DNA of 64,000 bases, taken from contig JBBQFL010000003.1 of assembly GCA_038321965.1 (NCBI GenBank), positions 62,001 through 126,000 of the forward strand, given 5' to 3'. Of the stretch, positions 25,786 to 34,646 are shown piece by piece. Under the pieces are notes generated by a model. That model did not search any database, was not told the DNA's origin, and saw only the letters and a program-made list of their open reading frames with translations. The position numbers were made by a program, and so were the translations under genes. How positions within the stretch are numbered: the first letter of the stretch is position 1; each line of letters begins with the position of its first letter. This DNA is from UKL13-2 sp038321965 (GTDB lineage: Bacteria > Pseudomonadota > Gammaproteobacteria > Burkholderiales > Usitatibacteraceae).

Positions 25786-27012
25786 ATGAAGGTTTTCGAA
25801 GTTGGCGGTTCAGTCCGCGATGCGCTGCTTGGACTGCAAAGCAAGGATCACGATTACGTTGTCGTTGGCGCCACACCGGAGGAGATGGTCTCGCTGGGCT
25901 ATAAGCCGGTCGGTGCTGATTTTCCCGTATTCCTGCACCCCGACACGCACGCTGAATATGCTCTCGCGCGTACTGAGCGGAAAACCGCGCCCGGTTACCA
26001 GGGCTTTGTATTTCACACCTCAGCCGATGTCACGCTGGAGGAGGATCTCGCCCGTCGCGATTTCACCATCAATGCCATTGCGCGCGACACCGACGGCACG
26101 CTGATAGATCTTTATGGTGGCGTCGCCGATATCCATGCGCATGTGCTACGCCATGTCGGCGCGGCCTTCGTGGAAGACCCGGTGCGTGTGCTGCGCGCTG
26201 CGCGCTTTGCAGCACGATTCGCCGAGCTTGGCTTTCAAATCGCGCCTGAGACCAAAGCTTTGATGCAGGCTATCGCGCAGTCCGGTGAGCTTGACCATTT
26301 GGTACCCGAGCGCGTCTGGCAGGAGCTGGCACGCGGGATGATGGAAGCCACGCCATCAAGAATGTTTGATGTGTTGCGCGATTGCGGAGCATTGACGAGG
26401 CTGCTCCCGGAAGTGGATCGCCTATTTGGCGTACCGCAACCGGCAAAATCGCACCCCGAGATAGACACAGGTGTTCACGTCATGATGGTGCTGGACTATG
26501 CGGCGTCAAGCAACCACACACTGCCGATTCGCTTTGCTGCGCTGGGGCACGATTTAGGTAAGGGCACAACGCCGCAGAAATTCTGGCCACGTCATCCTGG
26601 TCACGAAGAAAGTAGCGTGAACCTGGTCGATGGTTTGTGCGACCGCTTGCGCATTCCCGGCGAGTGCCGCGACCTCGCAAAAATGACGGCCCGCTGGCAC
26701 GGTGAAGCGCACGCTGCCGCACAGATGAGTGCCGAAAAACTGCTGGCCATGTTTGACGCAACCGATGCCTTGCGCCGTCCTGCGCGTTTCAGCGATTTCG
26801 TCGCGGCTTGCGTTTGCGATCACTACGGTCGGCTGGGTTTTGAAAATACGCCGTACCCGCAGAAGGACTTTTTGCTTGCTGCATTGTCGAATTTGCAGAC
26901 ACTTGATTTCAGCAGCATCGCAAAAGCAAATGCTCACGATATTCCTGGTGCGATCAGCCGTGCCAAGCTTGAACAACTACAACGATTCATTGAAGAAAGG
27001 AAAGCAGCATGA
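25786..27012 (+). CDS. cca: CCA-adding tRNA nucleotidyltransferase with HD phosphohydrolase domain
   Basis: This 408-residue enzyme adds or repairs the 3' CCA of tRNA. The class II nucleotidyltransferase head is clear: VGGSVRDALLGL (residues 5-16), catalytic Asp pair in SKDHDYVVVG, and the RRDFTINA motif. The C-terminal half is an HD domain (LGHDLGKGTTP about 250-260, then HPGHEE), as in the multifunctional E. coli type with 2',3'-cyclic phosphodiesterase and phosphatase activity. Its stop overlaps the qor ATG by four bases (ATGA), implying translational coupling. Confidence 0.96.
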   Translation: MKVFEVGGSVRDALLGLQSKDHDYVVVGATPEEMVSLGYKPVGADFPVFLHPDTHAEYALARTERKTAPGYQGFVFHTSADVTLEEDLARRDFTINAIARDTDGTLIDLYGGVADIHAHVLRHVGAAFVEDPVRVLRAARFAARFAELGFQIAPETKALMQAIAQSGELDHLVPERVWQELARGMMEATPSRMFDVLRDCGALTRLLPEVDRLFGVPQPAKSHPEIDTGVHVMMVLDYAASSNHTLPIRFAALGHDLGKGTTPQKFWPRHPGHEESSVNLVDGLCDRLRIPGECRDLAKMTARWHGEAHAAAQMSAEKLLAMFDATDALRRPARFSDFVAACVCDHYGRLGFENTPYPQKDFLLAALSNLQTLDFSSIAKANAHDIPGAISRAKLEQLQRFIEERKAA

Positions 27013-27983
27013 CAAATGCCATTCGAATTCACGAGCACGGCGGTCCGGAAGTCCTGAAATGGGAAGCAATTGACGTTGGCAACCCCGGCGAAAAAGAGCT
27101 TCGAGTTCGCCATACCGCCGTTGGATTGAACTACATCGACACCTATCACCGCACCGGTCTCTACAAAATCGCGCTGCCTAGCGTCATCGGCCGGGAGGGT
27201 GCTGGCTTGGTTGAGGCTGTTGGTGCCGGTGTCACCGACTTTAAAGTTGGTGACCGCGTTGCCTACGCATCGGCGCCGATTGGGTCTTATGCAGAAGTAC
27301 GGTTGATTGCTGCCGATCGGGTAGTGAAAATTCCCGATGGCGTCAGTGACCAGCAGGCTGCATCGATGATGCTCAAAGGCATGACCGCACAATATCTGAT
27401 TCGCCGCTCGCACACCGTCAAGCCAGGCGACACTATCCTGTTTCATGCTGCTGCGGGCGGTGTTGGCTTGATCCTCTGCCAATGGGCCAAGCATCTGGGT
27501 GCCACAGTCATCGGCACCGTCGGCAGTGAAGAGAAAGGCGTGCTCGCAAAAGCCAATGGCTGTGACCACGTCATCAACTATCGCAGCGAAGACTTCGTCG
27601 CACGGGTTGCCGAAATCACCGGCGGCCAGAAATGCGCAGTGGTTTACGACGGCGTCGGCAAGGATACCTTCATGAAATCGCTGGACTGCGTGCGGCCGCG
27701 CGGTCTGGTGGCTCTGTTCGGCAATGCGTCGGGCAAGGTCGAGCCGCTCGACCTTGGTCTGCTTGCGGCAAAAGGCTCGTTGTTCGTCACCCGGCCCACG
27801 CTTGACACCCATGTGGCGTCACGCGCAGAGTTGCTTGCGACCGCCAATGAACTGTTCGATGTGGTGGCACGTGGAATCGTCAAAATAGAAATCAACCAGA
27901 CCTACGCACTGAAAGACGCTGCGCAAGCGCATCGGGATCTGGAAGCACGCAAAACCACTGGTTCGACGGTGTTTATTCCCTGA
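27009..27983 (+). CDS. qor: NADPH:quinone oxidoreductase (zinc-independent MDR family)
   Basis: This 324-residue protein of the medium-chain dehydrogenase family reduces quinones with NADPH. It has the GroES-like N-domain with VGLNYIDTYHRTG and GREGAGLVEAVG, and the nucleotide motif AAAGGVGLILCQWAK (about 150). It lacks the Zn-binding Cys/His ligands of alcohol dehydrogenases, as expected for Qor. It overlaps cca by four bases and is the last gene of that run. Confidence 0.94.
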   Translation: MTNAIRIHEHGGPEVLKWEAIDVGNPGEKELRVRHTAVGLNYIDTYHRTGLYKIALPSVIGREGAGLVEAVGAGVTDFKVGDRVAYASAPIGSYAEVRLIAADRVVKIPDGVSDQQAASMMLKGMTAQYLIRRSHTVKPGDTILFHAAAGGVGLILCQWAKHLGATVIGTVGSEEKGVLAKANGCDHVINYRSEDFVARVAEITGGQKCAVVYDGVGKDTFMKSLDCVRPRGLVALFGNASGKVEPLDLGLLAAKGSLFVTRPTLDTHVASRAELLATANELFDVVARGIVKIEINQTYALKDAAQAHRDLEARKTTGSTVFIP

Positions 27984-28047
27984 GATCGCAGCCTTCGATC
28001 ACCGCATTTTCGCATCACGACACGCGTAATAATAAGGAGAGCATTTG

Positions 28048-29031
28048 ATGGAGTCCAAAAGAGTTTTCACCCGCTACCTCATGGCCGTCGGCACAGCGTT
28101 CGCACTCCTGCCGGCAGTTATCCTGGCTCAGGGTTACCCCAATAAGCCGATAAAGTTAATCGTACCGTTTGCACCTGCGGGTACCACTGATATCGTCGCG
28201 CGCATCGTCGCCGACCAGCTCTCAAAAGAACTGGGCCAAACGGTTATCGTTGAAAACCGCGGCGGCGGCGGCGGCTCAATCGGCGCTGACGTGGTTGCCA
28301 AATCTGCGCCTGACGGTTACACACTCGGCGTCGCTACTGTTTCGACAATGGCTGTCAATCCTGCCGCGAACCCGAGGATTCCATACAACAACTTTACCGA
28401 CTTCATCCCTGTTACTAAGTTCGTGGCCGTTCCAAATGTGCTGTGCGTACACCCTTCCGTACCGGCAAAAGACTTCAAGGAGTTTGTCGAGCTTCTGAAA
28501 AAGAATCCGGGTAAATACGCGTTTGCCACATCTGGCACGGCGGGCATCAGCCACATGATGGGTGAGCTGTTTCTTAATGCGAGTGGCACCGACATGGTCC
28601 ATATCCCCTACAAGGGCGCCGGTCCGGCAGTGATCGATGTCGTCGGCGGACAGGTACCGGTGTTGTTCGACAACCTGCCATCCTCGAAAGCGCAAATTGA
28701 CGCAGGTAAGATGCGTCTGCTCGCCGTCGCTGCGCCGAAGCGACTCGCAGCCTATCCGAATGTACCGACCTTCGCCGAGCTCGGCATGCCGGAAGTGAAC
28801 GATCCGGCCTGGTACGGCTTGGTCGTTCCCGCCAAGACGCCGAAAGAAATCGTCGACAAGCTGTTCGCGGCTTCGGTGAAAGCTGTGAACAATCCTGCAA
28901 CCAAAGCGAAACTCGCGCAGCAGGGTGCCGACCCGGTTGCCAACACCCCGGCAGAGTTTGCCAAAGACATCAAAGTCGAATACGACAAGATGAAAGCGAT
29001 CGTCATCAAGAAGGGCATCAAGCTGGATTGA
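28048..29031 (+). CDS. Bug/TctC-family periplasmic solute-binding protein
   Basis: This 327-residue exported protein has a signal peptide ending near ILAQG and the family signature YPNKPIKLIVPFAPAGTTDIVAR. This is the binding protein of tripartite tricarboxylate transporters, a class greatly expanded in Burkholderiales. GISHMMGELF and IPYKGAGPAVIDVVGGQVP are typical. The ligand is likely a carboxylate but cannot be named. I use ATG 28048 with AAGGAGA upstream, not the TTG one codon earlier. No TctA/TctB membrane genes are nearby, so it is an orphan binding protein. The two-component pair downstream may be related. Confidence 0.92.
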   Translation: MESKRVFTRYLMAVGTAFALLPAVILAQGYPNKPIKLIVPFAPAGTTDIVARIVADQLSKELGQTVIVENRGGGGGSIGADVVAKSAPDGYTLGVATVSTMAVNPAANPRIPYNNFTDFIPVTKFVAVPNVLCVHPSVPAKDFKEFVELLKKNPGKYAFATSGTAGISHMMGELFLNASGTDMVHIPYKGAGPAVIDVVGGQVPVLFDNLPSSKAQIDAGKMRLLAVAAPKRLAAYPNVPTFAELGMPEVNDPAWYGLVVPAKTPKEIVDKLFAASVKAVNNPATKAKLAQQGADPVANTPAEFAKDIKVEYDKMKAIVIKKGIKLD

Positions 29032-29056
29032 GTGCGTGTTTTAGGTGCGTAACGTG

Positions 29057-29079
29057 AAAGCCCCACGTTGCGGGACTTT
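29057..29079 (+). terminator. Imperfect hairpin after the Bug gene
   Basis: AAAGCCCC pairs imperfectly with GGGACTTTC about 25 bases past the stop codon. Only a short T-rich end is present, so it would be a weak terminator. Confidence 0.35.
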
Positions 29080-29412
29080 CTATCAAAGATACAAACTCAA
29101 GCATTGGCGGGCTTCTTCGACCATAAACGCCTGGAAAGTACCGCCAAATGGCGATCTACGATGGAGAATGCGCTGGTAACAGTGATTGCGGCATGCTGCT
29201 CTACAAACGCATGCACGTTCGACGGTGAACTCGCGGCGCCAGACGCGACGTTACGGAGAGTCGACAAGTCGCCGAGCGGTGTCGTTCACCTGGCGTCATC
29301 CATAACGAGAACAACCTGTCATACATGTGTGTAATTGGTACCACGATCAGGGGATGCATGTGCCATAGCGTACCGGCTTACAATCGGGACTCGACCAGCA
29401 CACAAGAACAAT
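29080..29412. other. Gene-free interval before the response regulator
   Basis: These 330 bases contain no recognisable gene or RNA. An 88-codon open frame here has no family likeness and no ribosome site. The promoter of the two-component pair is expected near its 3' end. Confidence 0.4.
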
Positions 29413-30081
29413 ATGCCCCGCGTACTAATCGTTGAAGATGATCCCGCCTTTCGCGCCCGCTACACAGCGATGCTGGCCAACGACCCTTCGTTTGAAGTCG
29501 TGGCCAGCGTCGCGACCGGTGCGGAGGGTCTGGCGATGTTGGACCTAAGAAAACCCGATGTGCTGCTGGTGGATTTGGGATTGCCTGACATTAGTGGTAT
29601 TGAGGTCATTCGCCACGCCAGCCAAACGCTGCCCAAATGCGAGTGCATGGTGGTGACCGTTTTTGGCGATGAAGAGCATGTATTGGCCTCAATTGAGGCG
29701 GGCGCCGCAGGCTATTTACTCAAGGATGCCTCGGAGGAAAGCTTCCTCTCAGGCATTCGGGAACTGATCAACGGCGGGTCTCCGATCAGTCCAATCATTG
29801 CCCGCCGCCTGTTGAAGCGATTTCAAGCCGAGCCGGCTGCCGCCAGCATTACGGTGGATACCGATGATGGTGGCGATAGCGTTGCGTTGTCGGATCGCGA
29901 ACGCGAGATTCTGCTACTTGCCTCCAAGGGCTTCAATTATCCGGAAATGGGTAAACTGATGAACATCTCGCCGCACACCGTAACCAGCCATGTCAAAAAA
30001 ATCTACCGCAAGCTTGCGGTGCACTCGCGTGGCGAAGCGGTATTCGAGGCCAACCGGATGGGTCTCATCCGTACTCTGTAG
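29413..30081 (+). CDS. NarL/FixJ-type response regulator
   Basis: This 222-residue protein has an N-terminal receiver domain with acidic pocket VEDD, phospho-acceptor Asp in LLVDLGLPDISG and the conserved Lys in LLKDASEE. A C-terminal LuxR-type helix-turn-helix follows (LSDREREILLLASKGFNYPEM, then SPHTVTSHVKKIYRKL). I use the ATG at 29413, which begins directly with MPRVLIVEDD. A 26-codon upstream extension has no family support. It should be phosphorylated by the histidine kinase encoded next. Confidence 0.92.
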   Translation: MPRVLIVEDDPAFRARYTAMLANDPSFEVVASVATGAEGLAMLDLRKPDVLLVDLGLPDISGIEVIRHASQTLPKCECMVVTVFGDEEHVLASIEAGAAGYLLKDASEESFLSGIRELINGGSPISPIIARRLLKRFQAEPAAASITVDTDDGGDSVALSDREREILLLASKGFNYPEMGKLMNISPHTVTSHVKKIYRKLAVHSRGEAVFEANRMGLIRTL

Positions 30082-30254
30082 TTTGACCACGCTGCCTGGT
30101 GTCTAGTTGCGTAAGCCTTGCTACGTTCGAATCGTTTTGCATCCCACGCGATGTCGCTGCAAATGTTCCAATAGCGTTGCTATTACTGCGCTCATTGCAG
30201 CCCTGCGCGCCTAATCCCGTGGGCGCAAAACGATTCTCGGTGGAACGCAGACTT

Positions 30255-32117
30255 ATGCAACTAAACACTAGCCGCGCGCTCCGGTCGATTCTGCTTACCG
30301 TTTCGCTGGCAGCGGCGTCGATATCCCATTGCCAGATAGTGCCGCCCGCGAGCCCGGCTTTACAACAATCTGGCCCCAGTCCTGACATTGAATTGACCAA
30401 AGCAGAATTCGCTTTGACCGGTGAAATACGCAGACCCGAAATAGCGACGAAATGGGAGCCGGTGGCATTGCCCGATAGCTGGCGCAAGCAGTCACGTGTA
30501 CGCGATCGCCCGGGCTGGTATCGGCTGTACTTTGAGCTAGCGCAAGTTCCCGAAGCACCGCAAGCGATCTACATTCCGCGCATCACGAACAATATTGCCC
30601 TATATGTCAACGATGTATTACTTGGGGTCAGCGGCAATCTTGAAAAACGCGAGTTAAGCTGGAACGTCGCTCAACTATTCGTGGTGCCGCCAGGCATGCT
30701 CAGAGCCGGACGCAACGAGATTCTGATTCGGCTGCATCCTGATGGCCTGGTTCGCGCGGGGCTGTCGCGAATTTATGTTGGCGACGAAATGCGCACGCGC
30801 CACCAGTATGACAATCGCTTTTTCTACCAATCCACCGCACCAAAATTCATCGCGGCATTGCTCGCGTTGACGGCGCTGTTGTCGGCCTCGTTATGGGCAA
30901 GCCGGCGCCAGGAGGCTGTGTTCGGCTTTTTTGCGCTGCTATGTCTGGCGACCATTGCGCGCCTGTGGCATACGTTTACGCGCGACATTGAATCCTGGGG
31001 TTGGGTATTCGCAGCACCGTCGCTGTCGTGGATGATTGCGACACAGACCTATTTTGTTCTTCGCTTCTGCAATCAATCTTCGCCGCGCTTCGAACGCATC
31101 GTCGCGATCTTTGCCGCCACAGCAACGGCGTTACTGATGCTGGCATCGAGCCTAGCCGTTGTGGCAGCGGTATTTGTCGTCAACACCCTCGTCTCACTGG
31201 CCGTGTTGGTCGTACTGGCGCGCGCGCTTACCCGCGACGCGAAACTCGAAAACCTGACCCTCCTCGCGGCGCTGCTGATCAATTTCCTGCTAGCGATGCA
31301 CGACTTGATCAATTATCAGGAGTTGCTTGATTTCGACACGCTGTATCTGTTGCCGCTAGGCGGGCCGCTCTTGTTGTTTGCGGTCGCCATCCTGTTGATA
31401 CGTCGTTTTGTCGACGTGCTGCAAAAACATGAATCCCTCAACGCCGAGCTTGCCACACGTGTCTATGATCGCGAGCGTGAGCTGGCGCTGAGCTACGAGC
31501 GTCTGCGGGCGTTGGACCAGCAACGCACCACCGCCGAGGAGCGGCAGCGGCTGATGCGCGATATGCACGACGGCATAGGCTCACACCTGATGTCGACGCT
31601 GGCACTGGCGCGGGTGAGCACGCTCTCGCAGCATCAAATAGAAGAAACGCTCACCGATTGCATCGACGAACTCAAGCTCACCATCGACTCGCTGGAGCCG
31701 GTGGAAAGCGATCTGCTGGTGGTGCTGGGAAATTTGCGTTACCGCCTTGAGCCGCGTTTGCGCGCCGCAGGCATTTCGTTGGAGTGGGCAGTCAGCGACT
31801 TGCCGCCTCTGGCATATCTTGACCCTGAAAATGTGCGCAGCATACTGCGCATCGTGCAGGAAGCCTTCACCAATACACTCAAGCACGCGCATGCCAAGCG
31901 CATAACTCTCTCAACCGGAGTTGACTACACCAACGCCCGGTTATTTGTTCGCGTCACTGACGATGGCGTCGGCGCAAACTCCAGCGAAGCTACAGGGCGC
32001 GGACTCGCTAACATGAAAATTCGTGCAGGAAAATTGCACGGTGAACTTGAATTTTTGACGCTAAAGGGCGGCGGTACCTGCGTGAATCTGTATTTGCCCT
32101 TGGCCAAGATCTTGTAG
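30255..32117 (+). CDS. Membrane sensor histidine kinase (HisKA_3 / NarX-UhpB class)
   Basis: This 620-residue kinase has a signal peptide (to about residue 27), an extracytoplasmic beta-sandwich-like domain (about 40-190, with LYVNDVLLGVSGNLEKR) resembling 7TMR-DISM sensors, about seven membrane helices (about 200-400), a coiled coil, and the cytoplasmic kinase. The phospho-acceptor His is in RDMHDGIGSHLMSTLA. The ATP-binding domain shows EAFTNTLKHAHA (N box) and GRGLANMKIRAG (G box). I chose ATG 30255 because the signal peptide follows it directly. A GTG at 30099 would add 52 residues. It forms a pair with the response regulator just upstream. Confidence 0.88.
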   Translation: MQLNTSRALRSILLTVSLAAASISHCQIVPPASPALQQSGPSPDIELTKAEFALTGEIRRPEIATKWEPVALPDSWRKQSRVRDRPGWYRLYFELAQVPEAPQAIYIPRITNNIALYVNDVLLGVSGNLEKRELSWNVAQLFVVPPGMLRAGRNEILIRLHPDGLVRAGLSRIYVGDEMRTRHQYDNRFFYQSTAPKFIAALLALTALLSASLWASRRQEAVFGFFALLCLATIARLWHTFTRDIESWGWVFAAPSLSWMIATQTYFVLRFCNQSSPRFERIVAIFAATATALLMLASSLAVVAAVFVVNTLVSLAVLVVLARALTRDAKLENLTLLAALLINFLLAMHDLINYQELLDFDTLYLLPLGGPLLLFAVAILLIRRFVDVLQKHESLNAELATRVYDRERELALSYERLRALDQQRTTAEERQRLMRDMHDGIGSHLMSTLALARVSTLSQHQIEETLTDCIDELKLTIDSLEPVESDLLVVLGNLRYRLEPRLRAAGISLEWAVSDLPPLAYLDPENVRSILRIVQEAFTNTLKHAHAKRITLSTGVDYTNARLFVRVTDDGVGANSSEATGRGLANMKIRAGKLHGELEFLTLKGGGTCVNLYLPLAKIL

Positions 32118-32118
32118 A

Positions 32119-32157
32119 CCCCGCTTAGGTATCAAACCCCAGTAGCGGCGGGGCTTT
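32119..32157 (+). terminator. Intrinsic terminator after the sensor kinase
   Basis: CCCCGC (32119-32124) pairs with GCGGGG (32148-32153), followed by CTTTT. It starts two bases past the kinase stop codon. Confidence 0.6.
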
Positions 32158-32201
32158 TCAGACAAAATGCCGTCGAACGCCCGTACTTGCTAGACTTTTG
32201 T

Positions 32202-34073
32202 CTAAATTTCCACTTGAGAACCGAGTTCGACCACCCGGTTTGACGGAATCTGAAAGTAGTCGGATGCCTTTGCCGCCAGGTGGGACATCCAGACAAACAA
32301 ATGTTCGCGCCAAAGCGCCATGCCGCCACCCGGGGTCGCGATCAGCGTTTCGCGATTGATGAAAAAGCTCGTGTCCATCATGTCAAAGCTCATCGATTGC
32401 AGTTTGCAATCGGCAAGCATGACGGGAATATCCGGCGTTTCTTTGAAGCCGAAATGTCCAGTGACTTTCCAGAATCCGTTGTTGAGGTCTTCGATCCACA
32501 CGTAATCTTCTTTGGGCACAAATGGAATATCTTCAATCACGACCGAGAGAATGATCACGCGCTCGTGTAGCACCTTGTTGTGCTTAAGGTTATGCAGCAT
32601 CGCGTTTGGTACCCCATCCGGACTGGTGGTCATGAAGATCCCTGTTCCAGGGACCTTGTGAGGCGGACTCAATGCAAGGGAATCGACAAACAATTTGAGT
32701 GGCATTGCACCCTCGTTTGAATGCTTGCGAACGATCAGGCGCCCGCGCCACCAGGTGCTCATGATCGTGAACATGACCACGCCCAGCACCAGAGGGAACC
32801 AGCCACCGTCCAACACCTTGGTCAGGCAGGCGCTGAGGAACATGACATCGTTGCCCACGACGATGCCCGTCAGCCCGAGTGCGAGATATTTGTTCCAGCG
32901 CCAAATTCGCGTCATCACGACAAACAGCAACAGCGTATCGATCAACATGGTGATGGTCACAGCGATACCGTAGGCGCTGGCGAGATTGCTCGAATTCTTG
33001 AAGCCCAGCACGAGCAACACGATCGCCGCCAGCATGAACCAGTTGACAAACGGAACGTAGATTTGGCCTTCCTCCCGTTCACTGGTGTGATTGATCGCAA
33101 ATCGCGGTAGATAGCCAAGCTGAATTGCCTGCTTTGTCAGGCTGAAGGCACCTGAGATTACCGCCTGAGACGCGATTACCGCCGCAACTGAAGCAAGGAC
33201 GATCATCGGTAATAAAGCCCATTCTGGAACCATCAAGTAAAACGGGTTTTTTACGGCTTCCGGATTGGTCAGCAACAGCGCCCCCTGCCCGAAATAATTC
33301 AGCAGGAGAGCCGGCCAGACGAGCCAGAACCAGGCCATGCGGATTGGCTTTCTTCCAAAATGTCCCATGTCCGCGTAGAGCGCCTCACCACCGGTGACAC
33401 ACAACACCACTGCACCTAACGTTATGAATGCAGCAAATTTGTGTTCGATCAGGAACGCGAAACTGTAATAGGGGTTGATAGCGGCAAGCACACCTGGATT
33501 CTTGGCAATCTGTGCAGCACCCGTTACGGCCAGAATTACAAACCACGCAATCATGGTGGGGCCAAAGAACTTACCGATCACGGCGGTCCCGTGGCGCTGA
33601 ATCGCGAACAAGCCTACAAGAATGCCGATCGACAACGGCAACACAAATTTCTCCAGCGCCGGCGCATAAAGAGTCAGTCCTTCCACCGCTGACATGACCG
33701 ACATGGCGGGCGTAATGATGCCGTCGCCATAAAACATGGCAGCACCAAAAATCCCCAATGAGGTGACAATCCAGCGCCCGCGCGAACTGGCGCGAAAACA
33801 GCGCTGCGCGAGCGCCGTCAGCGCAAGAATACCACCCTCCCCCCGGTTGTCCGCTCGCATCATGAACACCAGGTACTTAACAGTAACCAATGTCATTAAT
33901 GACCAGAACATTAGCGACAGGATTCCCAGCACGGTGCCTTCATTGAGCGGAATGCCGTGCTCGGGGTTGAACGATTCCTTTAGCGCGTATAGCGGGCTGG
34001 TGCCAATGTCGCCAAACACGACACCGATGGCACCGATCGTCAGCGCACTTAGTTTCTTTTTAGAGGATTCCAT
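32202..34073 (-). CDS. kup: Kup-type potassium uptake transporter
   Basis: This 623-residue inner-membrane K+/H+ symporter begins with LTIGAIGVVFGDIGTSPLYALKE, the Kup signature. It has about twelve membrane helices (to about residue 440) and a C-terminal cytoplasmic domain of about 180 residues. Other family motifs visible are NRGEGGILALTALA and YADMGHFG. I use ATG 34073 because the family N-terminus starts here. The TTG ten codons upstream adds nothing conserved. It is monocistronic and convergent with the sensor kinase. Confidence 0.96.
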   Translation of the reverse strand: MESSKKKLSALTIGAIGVVFGDIGTSPLYALKESFNPEHGIPLNEGTVLGILSLMFWSLMTLVTVKYLVFMMRADNRGEGGILALTALAQRCFRASSRGRWIVTSLGIFGAAMFYGDGIITPAMSVMSAVEGLTLYAPALEKFVLPLSIGILVGLFAIQRHGTAVIGKFFGPTMIAWFVILAVTGAAQIAKNPGVLAAINPYYSFAFLIEHKFAAFITLGAVVLCVTGGEALYADMGHFGRKPIRMAWFWLVWPALLLNYFGQGALLLTNPEAVKNPFYLMVPEWALLPMIVLASVAAVIASQAVISGAFSLTKQAIQLGYLPRFAINHTSEREEGQIYVPFVNWFMLAAIVLLVLGFKNSSNLASAYGIAVTITMLIDTLLLFVVMTRIWRWNKYLALGLTGIVVGNDVMFLSACLTKVLDGGWFPLVLGVVMFTIMSTWWRGRLIVRKHSNEGAMPLKLFVDSLALSPPHKVPGTGIFMTTSPDGVPNAMLHNLKHNKVLHERVIILSVVIEDIPFVPKEDYVWIEDLNNGFWKVTGHFGFKETPDIPVMLADCKLQSMSFDMMDTSFFINRETLIATPGGGMALWREHLFVWMSHLAAKASDYFQIPSNRVVELGSQVEI

Positions 34074-34360
34074 TCGGATGGTGTCGACAACGTGGCCGGG
34101 CAATCAAGCGGCAAATCGCGGGATGACGGCAGAAGTTGATCGATATGATCCTGTTTGAGTTTGCTTTAGTTTTTGGGCTGCCGAACGGCTTGCAACCAGC
34201 TTGGTAAACTTCAGTGGCCGCCAAGGATAGCCCTCTTTTTGCTGCGGTGCAATATCCCCCGGCAATAGCAATTTTGCGCCCAGTTAGCCTTGACGAAAAG
34301 CCCGCTTCGGGCCATACTTCGCGCCTTTTCCGGGGAGCCGGGAAATCAGTTATCAAAAAA

Positions 34361-34437
34361 GGCCAATTAGCTCAGCCGGTTAGAGCGACGGAATCATAAT
34401 CCGCAGGTCCCCTGTTCGAATCAGGGATTGGCCACCA
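34361..34437 (+). tRNA. tRNA with CAT anticodon (elongator Met or Ile2)
   Basis: This 77-base cloverleaf includes an encoded CCA. The acceptor stem is GGCCAAT/ATTGGCC, the D-stem GCTC/GAGC, the T-stem CCCTG/CAGGG, with loop TTCGAAT. The anticodon loop is ATCATAA, giving CAT. The anticodon stem ACGGA/TCCGC has a mismatch at the outer pair (A27-C43). Fully paired relatives have AG where this has GA at positions 26-27. The C4-G69 pair is found in tRNA-Ile2, so a TilS-modified Ile tRNA is possible. I cannot decide between Met and Ile2. Confidence 0.9.
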
Positions 34438-34446
34438 GGACACTCG

Positions 34447-34471
34447 AAAAGGCCAGCGTTGCTGGCCTTTT
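34447..34471 (+). terminator. Intrinsic terminator of the tRNA gene
   Basis: A perfect 7-bp stem GGCCAGC/GCTGGCC with a three-base loop is followed by TTTT, ten bases past the tRNA CCA end. Confidence 0.8.
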
Positions 34472-34646
34472 CTCGTTAAGCCACCATAAACGGGCTGCGA
34501 AGCCCCAATTTGGCGACTCCGCTGCTCATCGTACAACAGTACGATTCCGCTGCTCGTTGCCAACTTGGAGCCTTTCGCCCCGTTTCTGATGGCTTCCACA
34601 GAATGCACTACCTGCCCGGGTTATTCCCCGTTTCCAGGAGACAAAA

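Noticed and set aside
26934..27812. 292-codon open frame on the minus strand
   Set aside because: It mirrors qor, which has the full quinone-oxidoreductase pattern and is coupled to cca.
29068..29334. 88-codon open frame between the Bug gene and the response regulator
   Set aside because: No ribosome site, no domain likeness and an odd composition; it begins inside the hairpin after the Bug gene.
34299..34318. Hairpin GCCCG/CGGGC before the tRNA as a terminator
   Set aside because: The T-run is on the minus strand only, where no gene ends. It could be chance.
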